Shown here one piece after another: positions 1-13,400 of a stretch of 64,000 nucleotides of DNA; within the stretch, counting starts at the first letter, position 1; each line of letters opens with the position of its first letter. Source of the DNA: Alteromonas sp. LOR (lineage in GTDB: Bacteria > Pseudomonadota > Gammaproteobacteria > Enterobacterales > Alteromonadaceae); the NCBI RefSeq assembly GCF_000753865.1, contig NZ_JQFW01000031.1, positions 153,515-217,514 of the forward strand, written 5' to 3'. A program made the position numbers and the translations under genes. The notes beneath the pieces are model-generated. The model was given only the letters and a program-made list of their open reading frames with translations. It made no database searches and had not been told where the DNA came from.

Positions 1-1157
1 CTTACTCTGTCTGAGGAAATACGATGCGCATTTAGCGACGGTAGTTGCTCAGTGATATTGATTATATCATTGTAGGCTATTTGTACAGTTTGTCTCATGT
101 CGATGCAGGCTTTGTCGCGCAAATCCTTAGCTAAGTCGACTTGAGATAGTGCTTGACGGATAGCGGCTCTATCGGAACCACCGTTGTACAAATTATAAGA
201 AAAGTTTATGCCCACTCTTGCTTCAGTGATTGTATTGTTCAATGCCGCTAAGTCTCGAGTTTGCGCGCCATAACTCGCGGATAAATCAATCTGCGGATGA
301 TAAAGGCTTTTTGCACTGTCTACCGCGTAGCGCTGAGCGTCTATATTGTAAATTGCAGCATTAAACTGAGGGTTGGTGTCATACGCGCTGGTGAGAAGTG
401 TATCTATGTTGGTTGTTTTTGCATCGACATAAGCAGAATTTAAAGTGACAACTTTTAAGTTATCTGCTGGTTTTTCTCCAACAAGTCTGAGAAAACGAGC
501 GGTGACATCATGTAAATTAGATAGCTCTGTCAAAACGTTGGACTCAGCGAGTGAAAGTCGACCGCTTATCTGTTCTAAATCAGCGCGACGTCCTACGCCA
601 GCCTCTACGCTTTCTTCAATTTGTTTAAATACCGTTACGTGAGTAATTAGATTTTCTTCAGATAATGAAAGAAGCTTCCTGAACAACTGTACGTCCATGT
701 AAGCAAGCGAAGTATCTAAAGATTTTTGCTCAATTTCGCTTAATAATTCAAAAAAGCGAACGACTTGTGCTTGTTTGAAGCGTTTTACTTCACTGCTCGT
801 TAGGAATCCGTCATAGAGCATTTGAGTAAGTGCTATTTCAGCAGAATGCCCCATAAACTCACGGTCTAAGCCGTAGTTTCTGTCGTTATAGGCACTTGTT
901 GCTAAAACGTCGACTCTAGGTCGAAACCCTCCACGAGCAATGTCTACGTCTGACATTGCAACTTGAAGTTGTCGCCAAGTCGCTTGCACCTCGGGGTTTT
1001 CATTAACTACTTTGTGTACGTAATGCTCTAAACTAGCGTCTACGTTTTTAGCGCTGCTATTTTGAGCGCTATTATTTTGAGCAATGGCCACGTGAGGTAA
1101 GCAAGCGCTTAGAGTCCCGAATATCGTTGCGAATAAAATGTAGTTTTGTAATTTCAC
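1..1157 (-). CDS. TolC-family outer-membrane efflux/secretion protein (LapE/AggA type), partial
   Basis: About 385 residues are visible before the gene leaves the window at base 1. I translated the minus strand and found it open throughout. The start is a GTG at 1157-1155, preceded by an AAGGTGAG ribosome site; no ATG lies nearby. The N-terminus is a signal peptide (KLQNYILFATIFGTLSA followed by an Ala-rich cleavage region). The mature part begins with long amphipathic helices (LEHYVHKVVNENPEVQATW, then YNDRNYGLDR), typical of the TolC/OEP fold, which makes a trimeric outer-membrane channel with a periplasmic tunnel. It is transcribed divergently from the giant adhesin, so it is probably the outer-membrane exit of that protein's type I secretion system. 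The ABC and membrane-fusion partners would lie left of the window. A TolC for drug efflux is the alternative, less favoured by context. Confidence 0.85.
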   Translation of the reverse strand, partial: MKLQNYILFATIFGTLSACLPHVAIAQNNSAQNSSAKNVDASLEHYVHKVVNENPEVQATWRQLQVAMSDVDIARGGFRPRVDVLATSAYNDRNYGLDREFMGHSAEIALTQMLYDGFLTSSEVKRFKQAQVVRFFELLSEIEQKSLDTSLAYMDVQLFRKLLSLSEENLITHVTVFKQIEESVEAGVGRRADLEQISGRLSLAESNVLTELSNLHDVTARFLRLVGEKPADNLKVVTLNSAYVDAKTTNIDTLLTSAYDTNPQFNAAIYNIDAQRYAVDSAKSLYHPQIDLSASYGAQTRDLAALNNTITEARVGINFSYNLYNGGSDRAAIRQALSQVDLAKDLRDKACIDMRQTVQIAYNDIINITEQLPSLNAHRISSDRV

Positions 1158-1409
1158 GATAGCTCACCTTTTACGACATTAGCGACTTTAGTGTCAGTTG
1201 ATTGGTCAAAAGATAGCGCGAAATGACGTTGAAGCAAGTCAGTTTGGTGCAAATTAGCCTAATTGCTAATAAATCAAAGCTGTTTTAAGCGGTTCGCAAC
1301 AATTCCTTATACCAATGTATAGACGTTACCCGTACTACAGTCCAGTAACGAAATGAAAAAGCCCTGCTACCTTTATGACAAAGCAAAAAACTAGTGTCTG
1401 GAGAGATGT
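1158..1409. promoter_or_regulatory. Divergent intergenic region between TolC-like gene and giant adhesin
   Basis: This 252-base gap separates two divergent genes and must carry both promoters. A ribosome site GGAGAG lies just upstream of the adhesin ATG at 1410. I could not assign -35/-10 boxes or an operator with confidence. Confidence 0.4.
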
Positions 1410-4400
1410 ATGGCAGAAGTGAGCATTGCAAAGGTAGACGGAAAAGCGACGTTAGTTCGCAGTGAAACTGGTGAAAAAATAACAGCAACACCGGGGTTAA
1501 CAATAGCTGAAGGCGATATGTTAACCATATCGCCTGATACGCTAGTGACTGTAAGTATTGATGGTGAGCTACATCCGCTTCCTGCGGGCCAAAGTATTAC
1601 CTTCCCTTTGCAACTCGACTTCAGCGACGCCAACTCAGACGACGAATTTGCGGTCTATGAAGAGAATATAGATACGCTGTCTGCGTTGCTTGATGGTGTC
1701 ACAGGCGTTGATAATAGCTCGCAAGGTGACACCGACTTTTTGGAATTACTTGCCGGTGAAGGCGACATTTTAGAGTCGTTAGAAGCTACAGCCACAGGGC
1801 TTGAAGGCGGGACTGGTGGAGGTAGCAACTTTGTGCGCGTAGAGCGCATCAATGAAGACGTCGATCCTGTAAGCTTTCAATTTGATCAGAATGCGAACAG
1901 TAATGATGAAGCCATTCCAACTGAGTTCTCAGGAGTAGGCGAACAGGCTCAGGATATATCCGTTTCATTAAATCCAATTGGATTAACCAGCGACACCACA
2001 CCCACTATTTCCGGAATTACTTCTGCCATTCCTGGCAGCACGGTGACAATGATTGTTACTGATAGCGCTGGAAACGTTCAAACAGTTACCGCAGTTGTGC
2101 AACGTGACGGTACTTTTAGCGTTGAAGTGACCGACGCTTTAGCGGACGGCGACTTCATCGTTGATGCAACGGTACTCGAGCCAACTGGTAATACGGCAAC
2201 CGCCGATACCACAGGCGAAATTGATACTACCGCGCCCACAATCACCATCAACGCCATAGCTACCGACAATGACACCACGCCGACCCTTTCAGGTACCACC
2301 GATGCTGCCCCTGGCAGCACGGTTACGCTAACTATTATCGATAGCGCGGGCAACACGCAAACCATCACGGCTATTGTGCAGGCAGACGGCACGTATAGCG
2401 CAGACGTACCGGCTGAATTAGCAGAAGGCGAATTCACGGTTAACGCAAGCGTTACGGATGAAGCAGGCAATACCGCCACCGCCGATACCACTGGCGAGAT
2501 TGATACCACCGCACCGTTGATCACTATCGACACCATAGCTACCGACAATGACACTACGCCGACCCTTTCAGGTACCACTGATGCCGCCCCTGGCAGCACG
2601 GTTACGTTAACTATTACCGATAGCGCGGGCATTACGCAAACGGTTACGGCTATTGTGCAGGCAGACGGTACCTACAGCGCAGACGTACCGACTGAATTAG
2701 CCGAAGGCGAATTCACGGTTAACGCAAGCGTTACGGATGAAGCGGGCAATACGGCAACCACAGACACTACCGGCGAAATTGATACCACAGCTCCGTCGAT
2801 CACTATCGACACCATAGCTACCGACAACGACACCACGCCGACCCTTTCAGGTACTACCGATGCTGCCCCTGGCAGCACGGTTACGTTAACTATTATCGAT
2901 AGCGCGGGCAACACGCAAACTGTGACCGCGATTGTGCAGGCGGATGGTACCTATAGCGCAGACGTACCGGCTGAATTAGCCGAGGGCGAATTTACGGTTA
3001 ATGCCAGTGTGACTGACGACGCGGGCAATACCGCCACCACAGACACTACCGGCGAAATTGATACCACAGCGCCCACAATCACCATCAACGCAATAGCTAC
3101 CGACAACGACACTACGCCGACCCTGTCAGGTACCACCGATGCCGCCCCTGGCAGCACAGTTACGCTAACCATTACTGACAGCGCGGGCATTACGCAAACG
3201 GTTACTGCTGTTGTGCAGGCAGACGGTACCTACAGCGCAGACGTGCCGGCTGAATTAGCAGAAGGAGAATTCACCGTTAACGCAAGCGTTAAGGATGAAG
3301 CAGGCAATACGGCAACCACAGACACTACCGGCGAAATTGATACCACAGCGCCGTCGATCACTATCGACACCATAGCTACCGACAATGACACCACGCCGAC
3401 CCTTTCAGGTACCACCGATGCCGCCCCTGGCAGCACAGTTACGCTAACCATTACTGACAGCGCAGGTAATACCCAAACGATCACGGCTATTGTGCAGGCG
3501 GATGGTACCTATAGCGCAGACGTACCTGCTGAATTAGCCGAGGGCGAATTTACGGTTAATGCCAGTGTGACTGACGACGCGGGGAATACCGCCACCGCCG
3601 ATACCACAGGCGAAATTGATACCACAGCGCCGTCAATTACTATTGACGCAATAGCTACCGACAATGACACCACGCCGACACTTTCAGGTACCACTGATGT
3701 CGCCCCTGGCAGCACGGTTACGCTAACCATTACCGATAGCGCGGGCAACACGCAAACGGTTACCGCCATTGCGCAAGCTGACGGCACTTATAGCGCAGAT
3801 GTACCGGCTGAATTAGCAGAAGGCGAATTTACGGTTAATGCCAGTGTGACTGACGACGCGGGGAATACCGCCACCGCCAATACCACAGGCGAAATTGATA
3901 CCACAGCACCGTCGATCACTATCGACGCCATAGCTACCGACAACGACACTACGCCGACCCTTTCAGGTACCACCGATGCCGCCCCTGGCAGCACAGTTAC
4001 GCTAACCATTACCGATAGCGCGGGCAACACGCAAACGATCACGGCTATTGTGCAGGCGGATGGTACCTATAGCGCAGACGTACCTGCTGAATTAGCCGAG
4101 GGCGAATTTACGGTTAATGCCAGTGTGACTGACGACGCGGGGAATACCGCCACCGCCGATACCACAGGTGAAATTGATACCACAGCGCCAGCGCTAACCC
4201 TTGAGAATCCTGGCAGCACCGGTGACACCACGCCGACGCTTTCAGGCACTACTGACCTTCCTGAAGGAAGCACAGTAACGCTTGTGGTTACAGATAGCGC
4301 TGGAAACACGCAACTTATCAATGCCTTGGTCGATGCAAATGGTCGCTTTAGTGTAGATGTGCCAAACGCACTAGCTGACGGCGACTTTACTGTAACCGCC

Positions 4401-7400
4401 AGTGCAACTGACAGTGCGAGCAATACCGCAAATGCCAATACAACAGGCAATGTAAATAGCCAAGCGCCACTGTTAACTCTTGATCCACAAGGCGCTACCA
4501 GTGATGTTACTCCAACTATTACAGGTACTACCGACGTAGCTCCTGGCACACTGGTTACCATTACTGTGGTAGATGCCAACGGTAACTCGCAAAATTTCCA
4601 AGCAGCCGTGCAAGGCGACGGAACATTCAGTGCCGATGTGCCTAACGCATTGGCCGAGGGCGACTTTACCGTTACGGCCACAGTAAGCGATGGGCAAGGC
4701 AACACCGCGACGGCGAATGAAACAAGTGGAAGTATTGATACACAAGCGCCTGTTGTTACGGTCAATCCATTAGATTCAGGTAATGACACCACGCCGATTA
4801 TTTCAGGTAGCACAGATTTACCTGAAGGCGCTGTTGTTGTGATCACCGTGACTGACAGCAATGGCGACACGCAAACCATTAACGCATTGGTTGATGCAGA
4901 CGGCAATTTTGCAACAGAGGTATTGTCTCCACTGCCAGAGGGCGATTATAGCGTCGAGGTTACTGCAACAGATGATGCAGGTAATTCAACAACCGTATCT
5001 GAAGGCGGTGGCAATATTGACACCACCGCCCCTGTGCTTACGCTAAATCCGCAAGGCACAGGCAACGATGAAACGCCTAACATATCGGGCAGCACTGATT
5101 TAGCGCCGGGAAGCACAGTAACGTTAACCGTCACAGATAGCGCAGGCAATACACAAACCTTTGACGTCGTGGTGGACGCGAATGGTGACTTCAGCGCGGA
5201 TGTTCCAAACGCTCTACCGGATGGAAGCTACACGGTAACAGCAAGTGCCTCAGATGATGCGGGTAATACAATCACCACCTCTGATACCGGTACGCTAGAT
5301 ACAAGCGCACCTGCGCTAACGCTAGATGTGCAGGTCACAGTTAGCGATGCTACACCAACTATATCGGGTACGACTGACCTACCAGCGGGTTCAACCGTGA
5401 CGCTTTTTGTCACTGACAGTGCCGGCAATACGCAAACCTTTACTGCACTTGTTGATGTAAGCGGCAATTTCAGCGCTGATGTGCCCGCACCTCTTGCCGA
5501 GGGCGATTACTCAGTAACAGCTACCGCGACTGACAGCAACGGCGATAGTGCTTCAGCCACCGACAATAACGGTATAGTCGATACCGTCGCCCCCGTTATC
5601 TCGCTAGATGCGCTGGGTTCAAATAACGATACTACGCCTACCATTTCGGGCGCTACTGACCTGGCAGCAGGCGAGAGCGTTACGCTTTCAATTACTGACA
5701 ACGCTGGCAATACCCAAACTGTTACAGCAACAGTTGATGCAAATGGCAACTTTACTGTGGATGTGCCAGTTGCACTGGCCGAAGGGGACTATACGGTTAC
5801 CGCAACGGCCACAGACGATGCTGGCAACAGTGCGTCAGACAATGCAATAGGCACCATAGACACCACAGCGCCTACCTTAACCTTAGACCCTCAAGGATTA
5901 GGCAATGATACAGCGCCAACCATTTCGGGAAGTACAGATCTAGCCGAAGGTAGCGTGGTCTCCTTGGTTATCACAGATAGCGCAGGCAACATTCAAACAG
6001 TTACGGCGACGGTTGATGCAGCCGGAAACTTTACGGTTGATGTGCCCGCGGCCCTTGCTGAAGGCGTGTACAGTGTTGAAGCTACCGCCACTGATGAAGC
6101 AGGCAACAGCACGTCGGTTCTCGATAATTCAGGCGTTATCGACATCACGCCACCTGAGCTAAACCTTGACGAATTAACGCCAGAGAATAACGCTACGCCA
6201 ACTATTTCTGGCACCACAAACCTTCCAGCTGGCGCCATTGTCATACTAACGGTGGTCGACAGTGCGGGTAACACGCAAACCTTTGCCGCAACGGTACAAA
6301 CCGACGGCAGTTTTACAGCCAATGTACCTTCGCCACTAGCTGAAGGTGACTATACAGTTACCGCAACCGCTCAAGACGCGGCTGGCAACCAAGGTTCTGA
6401 TTCTGAAACGGGCGGTAGCGTAGATACCACAGCGCCTGTTATCACTTTGGATCCGCTTGGTACGGGTAACAATAACACACCTACCATTAGCGGAAATACC
6501 GACCTAGCCGCAGGAAGCACAGTAACTATCACAGTAATTGACAGTGTTGGCACGGTTCAGTCGTTTACTGCAACTGTTGATGCTAATGGCGACTTCAGCG
6601 CAGATGTGCCTAGTCCTATGGCAGACGGAAACTTCGACGTTACTGCAACGGCCACTGATGCTGCAGGCAATACTGCAACAGATACAGTGAGCGGCGACAT
6701 AAACTCTGCCGCGCCTTCCCTATCCCTTGATCCTCTTGGGTCGGGCAATGACACGACGCCGACTGTTTCAGGTAATACCGACTTAGCGCCAGGTAGCACT
6801 GTAACGCTAACTGTGACTGACAGCGCTGGAAACACACAGACATTCAGTGCCATAGTGCAAGGTGATGGAAGCTTTACGGCTGATGTTCCTGCAAGCTTAC
6901 CTGAAGGTGACTATTCTGTTACTGCCACCGCCACAGACGGTGCTGGCAACAGTGCATCGGTAACCGAAAATGGCGGTAACATCGATACCACAGCCCCATC
7001 GATAACCATCGATACACAAGGACTTGGCAATGATGCAACCCCGTCTATCTCTGGCACCACAGACCTCAATGCTGGCGACACAGTTAGCATAAGCGTGACA
7101 GACAACGCTGGAAATACCCAAACATTCACAGCAACCGTTCAAAACGATGGTACTTACAGTGCTGATGTTCCTGCCGATTTAGCTGAGGGCAGTTTCAGTG
7201 TGACCGTCACTGCGACTGACGATGCGGGTAATTCAGCAACGGCAATAGATAACAACGGTGTCATAGATACAGCAGCCCCCACCGTAACGTTGGACGCACA
7301 AGGCCTGACCAACGACGCTACACCGACTATATCGGGAACCACCGACTTGGCTGCGGGCAACACAGTGAGCATTAGCGTGACTGACAGTCAAGGCAACACG

Positions 7401-10400
7401 CAAACTTTCACTGCCACCGTTCAAGTGAACGGTAGCTTTAGCGCTGACGTGCCGGTTGACCTTGCAGAAGGCAATTACACAGTAGAAGTTGCGGCAACTG
7501 ATGATGCGGGTAATCAAAACACAGCGGTTGATAACAACGGAACAGTTGACACCACCCCACCTGTTATCAACTTAGATCCAGTGGCTAGCGGCAATGACGC
7601 AACGCCAATTTTGAGCGGTACTACCGACTTGCCAGAGGGAGCAACAATTACACTGGTTGTCACCGATGCAGGCGGTAATGTACAGAACCTTAATGCTACG
7701 GTAAACGCGGATGGCACTTTCTCAGTTGAAGTACCCAGCGCGCTTGTTGATGGCGATTACGATGTAACAGCCAGTGTGAGCGATGCTGCGGGCAATAGCA
7801 CGATTGTGTCAGATAGCGGCAATATTAATGCAAGCGCCCCGGATATTACCCTAGATGCCCTTGGCCAGACAAACGACGCTACGCCTCTTATTTCTGGCAC
7901 TACTAATGCGCCAGATGGTGCCATTGTCACCTTAACAGTGACAGATAGTGCTGGAGCAATTCAAACCTTTACTGCAACAGTACAAGGAGATGGCACCTTC
8001 AGCGCTAACGTACCCTCAGACCTGGCAGAAGGTAGCTACACAGTTGTCGCAGAAGTGACTGACGGTGCCGGAAATACAGGCTCTGACTCTGAAACTGGCG
8101 GTGTGGTAGATACCACATCACCGGCTATTGATGTGGCAGAGCAAGGTGTTGGCAATGATGCAACACCAACCATTAGCGGAACGACAGACCAGCCAGCCGG
8201 AAGCACGGTTTCAATTACCGTCACCGATAACGCTGGCAATATTCAAACCTTTTCAGCCACCGTACAAGATGATGGCTCCTTTAGTGTAAATGTACCTGCC
8301 GCTTTGGCTGAAGGTAGCTACACAGTTCAGGCTACGGTGGTTGATGAAGCAGGCAATACAGCGTCCGACGCTGAAACCGGCCTAATCGACACCATTTCAC
8401 CTGTTATTACGCTGGACGAGCCGGGCACAGTTAGCGACTCAACCCCAACCATAAGCGGTACTGTAGATTTACCGCAAGGTTCTACAGTGCAAATAACTGT
8501 TGTTGATAGTGCAGGTAATACCCAGGTGTTCTCTGCACTGGTTGCCGCGGGCGGCGTATTCTCTGCCGACGTACCAGCGGCGATGGCTGAAGGAAACTTC
8601 ACTGTTTCAGCAAACGCCACTGATACAGCAGGCAACAGTACAACCGATAACGAGGCAGGCGTAGTTGATACACTTGTACCTACACTTACTATAGATGTTG
8701 CCGATACCACTAACGACGTGACGCCACTCATTACAGGTACATCCGATGAACCTGCGGGCGCTGTGGTTACTATTCTGGTCACGGATAGCGCTGGTGCGAC
8801 CCAGATCTTAAGTGCAGTGGTACAGGCCGATGGGTCTTTCTCTATCTCCCCAGGTACCGATTTAACGGAAGGCGACTTCACGGTAAGCGCTACCATCAGT
8901 GATGAAGCAGGCAATACAGCGACTGCCGATGATACAGGAAGCGTAGACACTACAGCACCATCACTAACCTTAACGCCACTTGAGGAAGGCAATGACACAA
9001 CGCCTACCCTATCTGGTAGCACAAATCTTGCGCAGGGTAGTGAAGTTACTCTTGTAGTAACTGACAGCGCAGGAAATGTTCAAACCATCACAGCTACAGT
9101 TGATGTAAATGGAAACTTTACTGTGAATGTGTCTGCGCCTTTAGCTGAAGGGGCATACAATGTTGAAGCCACGGCGAGTGATGAAGCGGGTAATAGCACT
9201 ACCGTCGTAGACAACACAGGCATTATTGATACAACAGCCCCTACTCTATCGTTAGATACACTGGCCTCTGACAGCGACACAACGCCTACAATATTAGGGA
9301 ATACGGATCTGCCTGCCGGCGCGACAGTAACGATTACGGTTACGGATAACGCAGGTGTAAGCCAGACGTTCGATGCAACCGTTCAGGGAGACGGCAGTTT
9401 CTCCGCCGATGTGCCAAGCCCCATGGCTGAAGGAGGGTATACCGTCACCGCCGTTGCCCAAGACCCAGCAGGTAATGAGACTAGTGCCACTGAAACAAAT
9501 GGTAGCGTAGACACTACCGCGCCGACTATCAACTTAGATGCACAAGGCACAGGTAACGATACTACGCCAACGATCACCGGCAGCACCGATTTAAGTCCAG
9601 GTAGTTCAGTGACAATAACCATCACCGACAGCGCAGGAGCAGAACAGACATTTACGGCTATTGTCGATAGCGTTGGTAATTTCAGCGCCGACGTGCCCAA
9701 TACAATGGCAGATGGAAACTTCGATGTTACTGCCACCGCCACTGATGCTGCTGGAAACTCGGCGTCTGATACTACCAGCGGAAACATCAATACGGCCGCA
9801 CCAGACTTAACCTTGGACTCGCTTGGTACAGGAAACGACACGACACCTACCATTTCCGGTACTACAGATATTGCGCCAGGCAGCACTGTATCTATCAGCG
9901 TTACCGATAATGCTGGTAATACGCAAACCTTCGACGCCATTGTTCAAGCCAATGGGACCTTCTCTGTAGATGTGCCAGCAGCCTTATCTGAAGGAAATTA
10001 TTCTGTCACCGCAACTGCGACAGATGGCGCGGGTAACACGGCAACCGCAAACGAAAATGGCGGTGTTATCGATACTACTGCGCCTGCTGCGCCTACTGTC
10101 GATGCAGGCAATGGTACTGAAATTACCGGTACCGCCGAAGCAGGCGCTGTCGTAAACGTAGACGTTGACGGTGATGGCACACCTGATTTCATGGTTATTG
10201 CTGATGGCGATGGTAACTGGTCAGTAACACCCACCACACCGCTAGCAGATGGTGTAGTTGTAACGGCAACAGCGACTGATGAAGCTGGCAATACGAGTAG
10301 CCCGGCGTCTGATACGGTAGACGCTGTTGCGCCAATCGTTGCCTTTAACGACCTAACGACAAATGACACCACACCTGCACTTACCGGTTCGGTAGACGAT

Positions 10401-13400
10401 CCAACCGCCATCGTGGTCGTTACCATTAACGGTACAGACTATACCGCGACAAACAATGGTGATGGCAGCTGGACACTGGCTGACGATATCGTTTCCGCGC
10501 TGGCTGAAGGTAGCTATGCCGCTACGGTTACTGCTACTGATGCCGACGGCAACACCGGAACTAACTCTGGTACTGTGGTGATTGACACCACCGCTCCAGC
10601 AGCGCCTACCGTCGATGCAGGTAATGGCACTGAAATTACGGGTACTGCGGAAGCAGGCGCAACCGTAAATGTGGACGTGGATGGCGACGGCACGCCAGAC
10701 TTCATCGTCATCGCAGATGGCGATGGAAATTGGTCAGTAACACCCACTACACCACTGGCCGATGGTGTGGAAGTTACGGCTACCGCCACTGATGAAGCAG
10801 GCAATGTCAGTGCACCAGCGTCTGATACGGTAGACGCTATTGCACCAGTCGTTACAATCAACGACTTAACTACTAATGACGCTACACCAGAGCTAACCGG
10901 TACGGTTGACGACCCAAGCGCTATCGTAATCGTGACTATTGATGGTGTGGACTACACCGCAACTAACAATGGTGATGGAAGTTGGACGCTGGCTGACGAT
11001 GCAGTGGCTGCACTTGCAGATGGTAGCTATACCGCTACCGTTACTGCCACGGATGCCGATGGCAATGTGGGTTCAAATTCAGGAACGGTAGTTATTGATA
11101 CTACACCACCTGCAATCCCTACTGTGGATGCCGGCGACGGCACAGAAATTACCGGTACCGCTGAAGCAGGCGCAACCGTCAATGTGGACGTGGATGGCGA
11201 CGGCACGCCTGATTTCACCGTCACTGCAGATGGCGACGGCAATTGGAGTATTACGCCTGATACACCGCTTGCCGATGGCGTAATCGTGACCGTAACAGCA
11301 ACGGACGCAGCGGGTAACATTAGCAACCCAGCCTCAGACATGGTTGATGCGGTCGCGCCAGTGGTTGACTTCAACGACTTAACAACCAATGACACCACAC
11401 CAGCGCTTACTGGTTCGGTTGACGACCCAACAGCCACGGTGGTCGTTAACATTAACGGTATTGACTACCCCGCCACCAACAACGGTAATGGCACGTGGAC
11501 ACTGGCTGATGATGCTGTGGCAGCTCTTGCTGAAGGTAGCTATACCGCAACCGTTACTGCAACCGACCCTGACGGTAACGTCAGCACAAATACTGGTACA
11601 GTGGTAATTGATACCACAGCACCAGCAGCACCTACTGTGGATGCAGGCAACGGCACCGAAATTACTGGTACCGCCGAAGCGGGCGCTACTGTGAATGTAG
11701 ACATAGATGGCGACGGCACGCCTGATTTCACGGTCATCGCTGATGGCGACGGCAACTGGAGCGTTACGCCTGATACTCCATTGGCTGATGGCGTTGTGGT
11801 TACCGCAACAGCCACAGATGAAGCGGGCAATACCAGCGGACCTGCGTCTGATACCGTAGATGCTATAGCACCAGTAGTGGCAATTAATGACTTAACCACC
11901 AACGACACAACACCAGCGCTGACAGGTACGGTTGATGATGCGACAGCGACCGTTGTGGTTACCATTGACGGAAATGACTACACCGCCACTAATAACGGTA
12001 ACGGCACGTGGACGCTGGCCGATGATGTAGTTGCCACACTTGCTGAAGGCAGCTATACCGCAACCGTTATTGCAACCGACCCTGACGGTAACGTCAGCAC
12101 CAATACAGGCACAGTAGTGATTGATACCACTGCGCCTACGGTTGCAATAAACGATCTAACCACCAACGACACCACGCCAGAACTAACGGGTACAGTGAAC
12201 GACCCCAATGCAGTTGTCGTGGTCACTATCGACGGGAATGACTACAACGCTACCAACAACGGGGACGGCACATGGACGTTAGCCGATGATGTAGTCGCAA
12301 CCCTTGCAGAAGGTAGCTATCCAACGTCAGTGACTGCAACAGACGCCGCAGGTAACACGGTAACCAACACGGGCACGGTGGTAATTGATACTACCGCGCC
12401 CACGGTTGCAATAAACGATCTAACCACCAACGACACCACGCCAGAACTCACCGGTACGGTAAACGACCCTAATGCGGTTGTGGTAGTCACCATTGACGGG
12501 AACGACTATACCGCTACCAATAATGGTAACGGCACATGGACATTAGCTGATGACGTAGTCGCAACCCTTGCAGAAGGTAGTTACCCAACGTCAGTGACTG
12601 CAACAGATGCCGCAGGCAACACGGTAACTAATACAGGCACAGTAGTGATTGATACCACTGCGCCCACGGTGGTCATTAACGATCTAACCACCAACGACAC
12701 CACGCCAGAACTTACCGGTACGGTAAACGACCCGAACGCGGTTGTGGTGGTGACGATTGACGGCAACGACTATACCGCCACTAATAACGGGGACGGCACA
12801 TGGACGTTAGCCGATGATGTAGTTGCCACGTTAGCTGAAGGTAGTTACCCAACGTCAGTGACTGCAACAGATGCCGCAGGCAACACGGTAACCAATACAG
12901 GTACAGTGATAATTGATACTACCGCACCTACGGTTGCAATAAACGATCTCACCACCAACGACACCACGCCTGAACTTACCGGTACGGTAAACGACCCTAA
13001 TGCGGTTGTGGTGGTGACGATTGACGGCAACGACTATACCGCCACGAATAACGGGGACGGCACATGGACGTTAGCCGATGATGTAGTTGCCACGTTAGCT
13101 GAAGGTAGTTACCCAACATCGGTAAGTGCAACAGACGCCGCGGGTAACACGGTAACCAACACGGGCACAGTAGTAATCGATACCACCGCGCCCACGGTTG
13201 CAATAAACGATCTAACCACCAACGACACCACGCCAGAGTTAACCGGTACAGTGAACGACCCCAATGCAGTTGTCGTGGTCACTATCGACGGGAATGACTA
13301 CACCGCTACCAATAACGGTAACGGTACCTGGACATTAGCTGACAATATTGTCGCCTTACTTGCTGAAGGTAATTACACGGCTACAGTTACCGCTACAGAT

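Noticed and set aside
2078..12766. Many long open frames on the minus strand across the adhesin repeats
   Set aside because: They repeat with the same period as the real gene, are Val/Ser/Pro-rich mirror translations, and lack ribosome sites.
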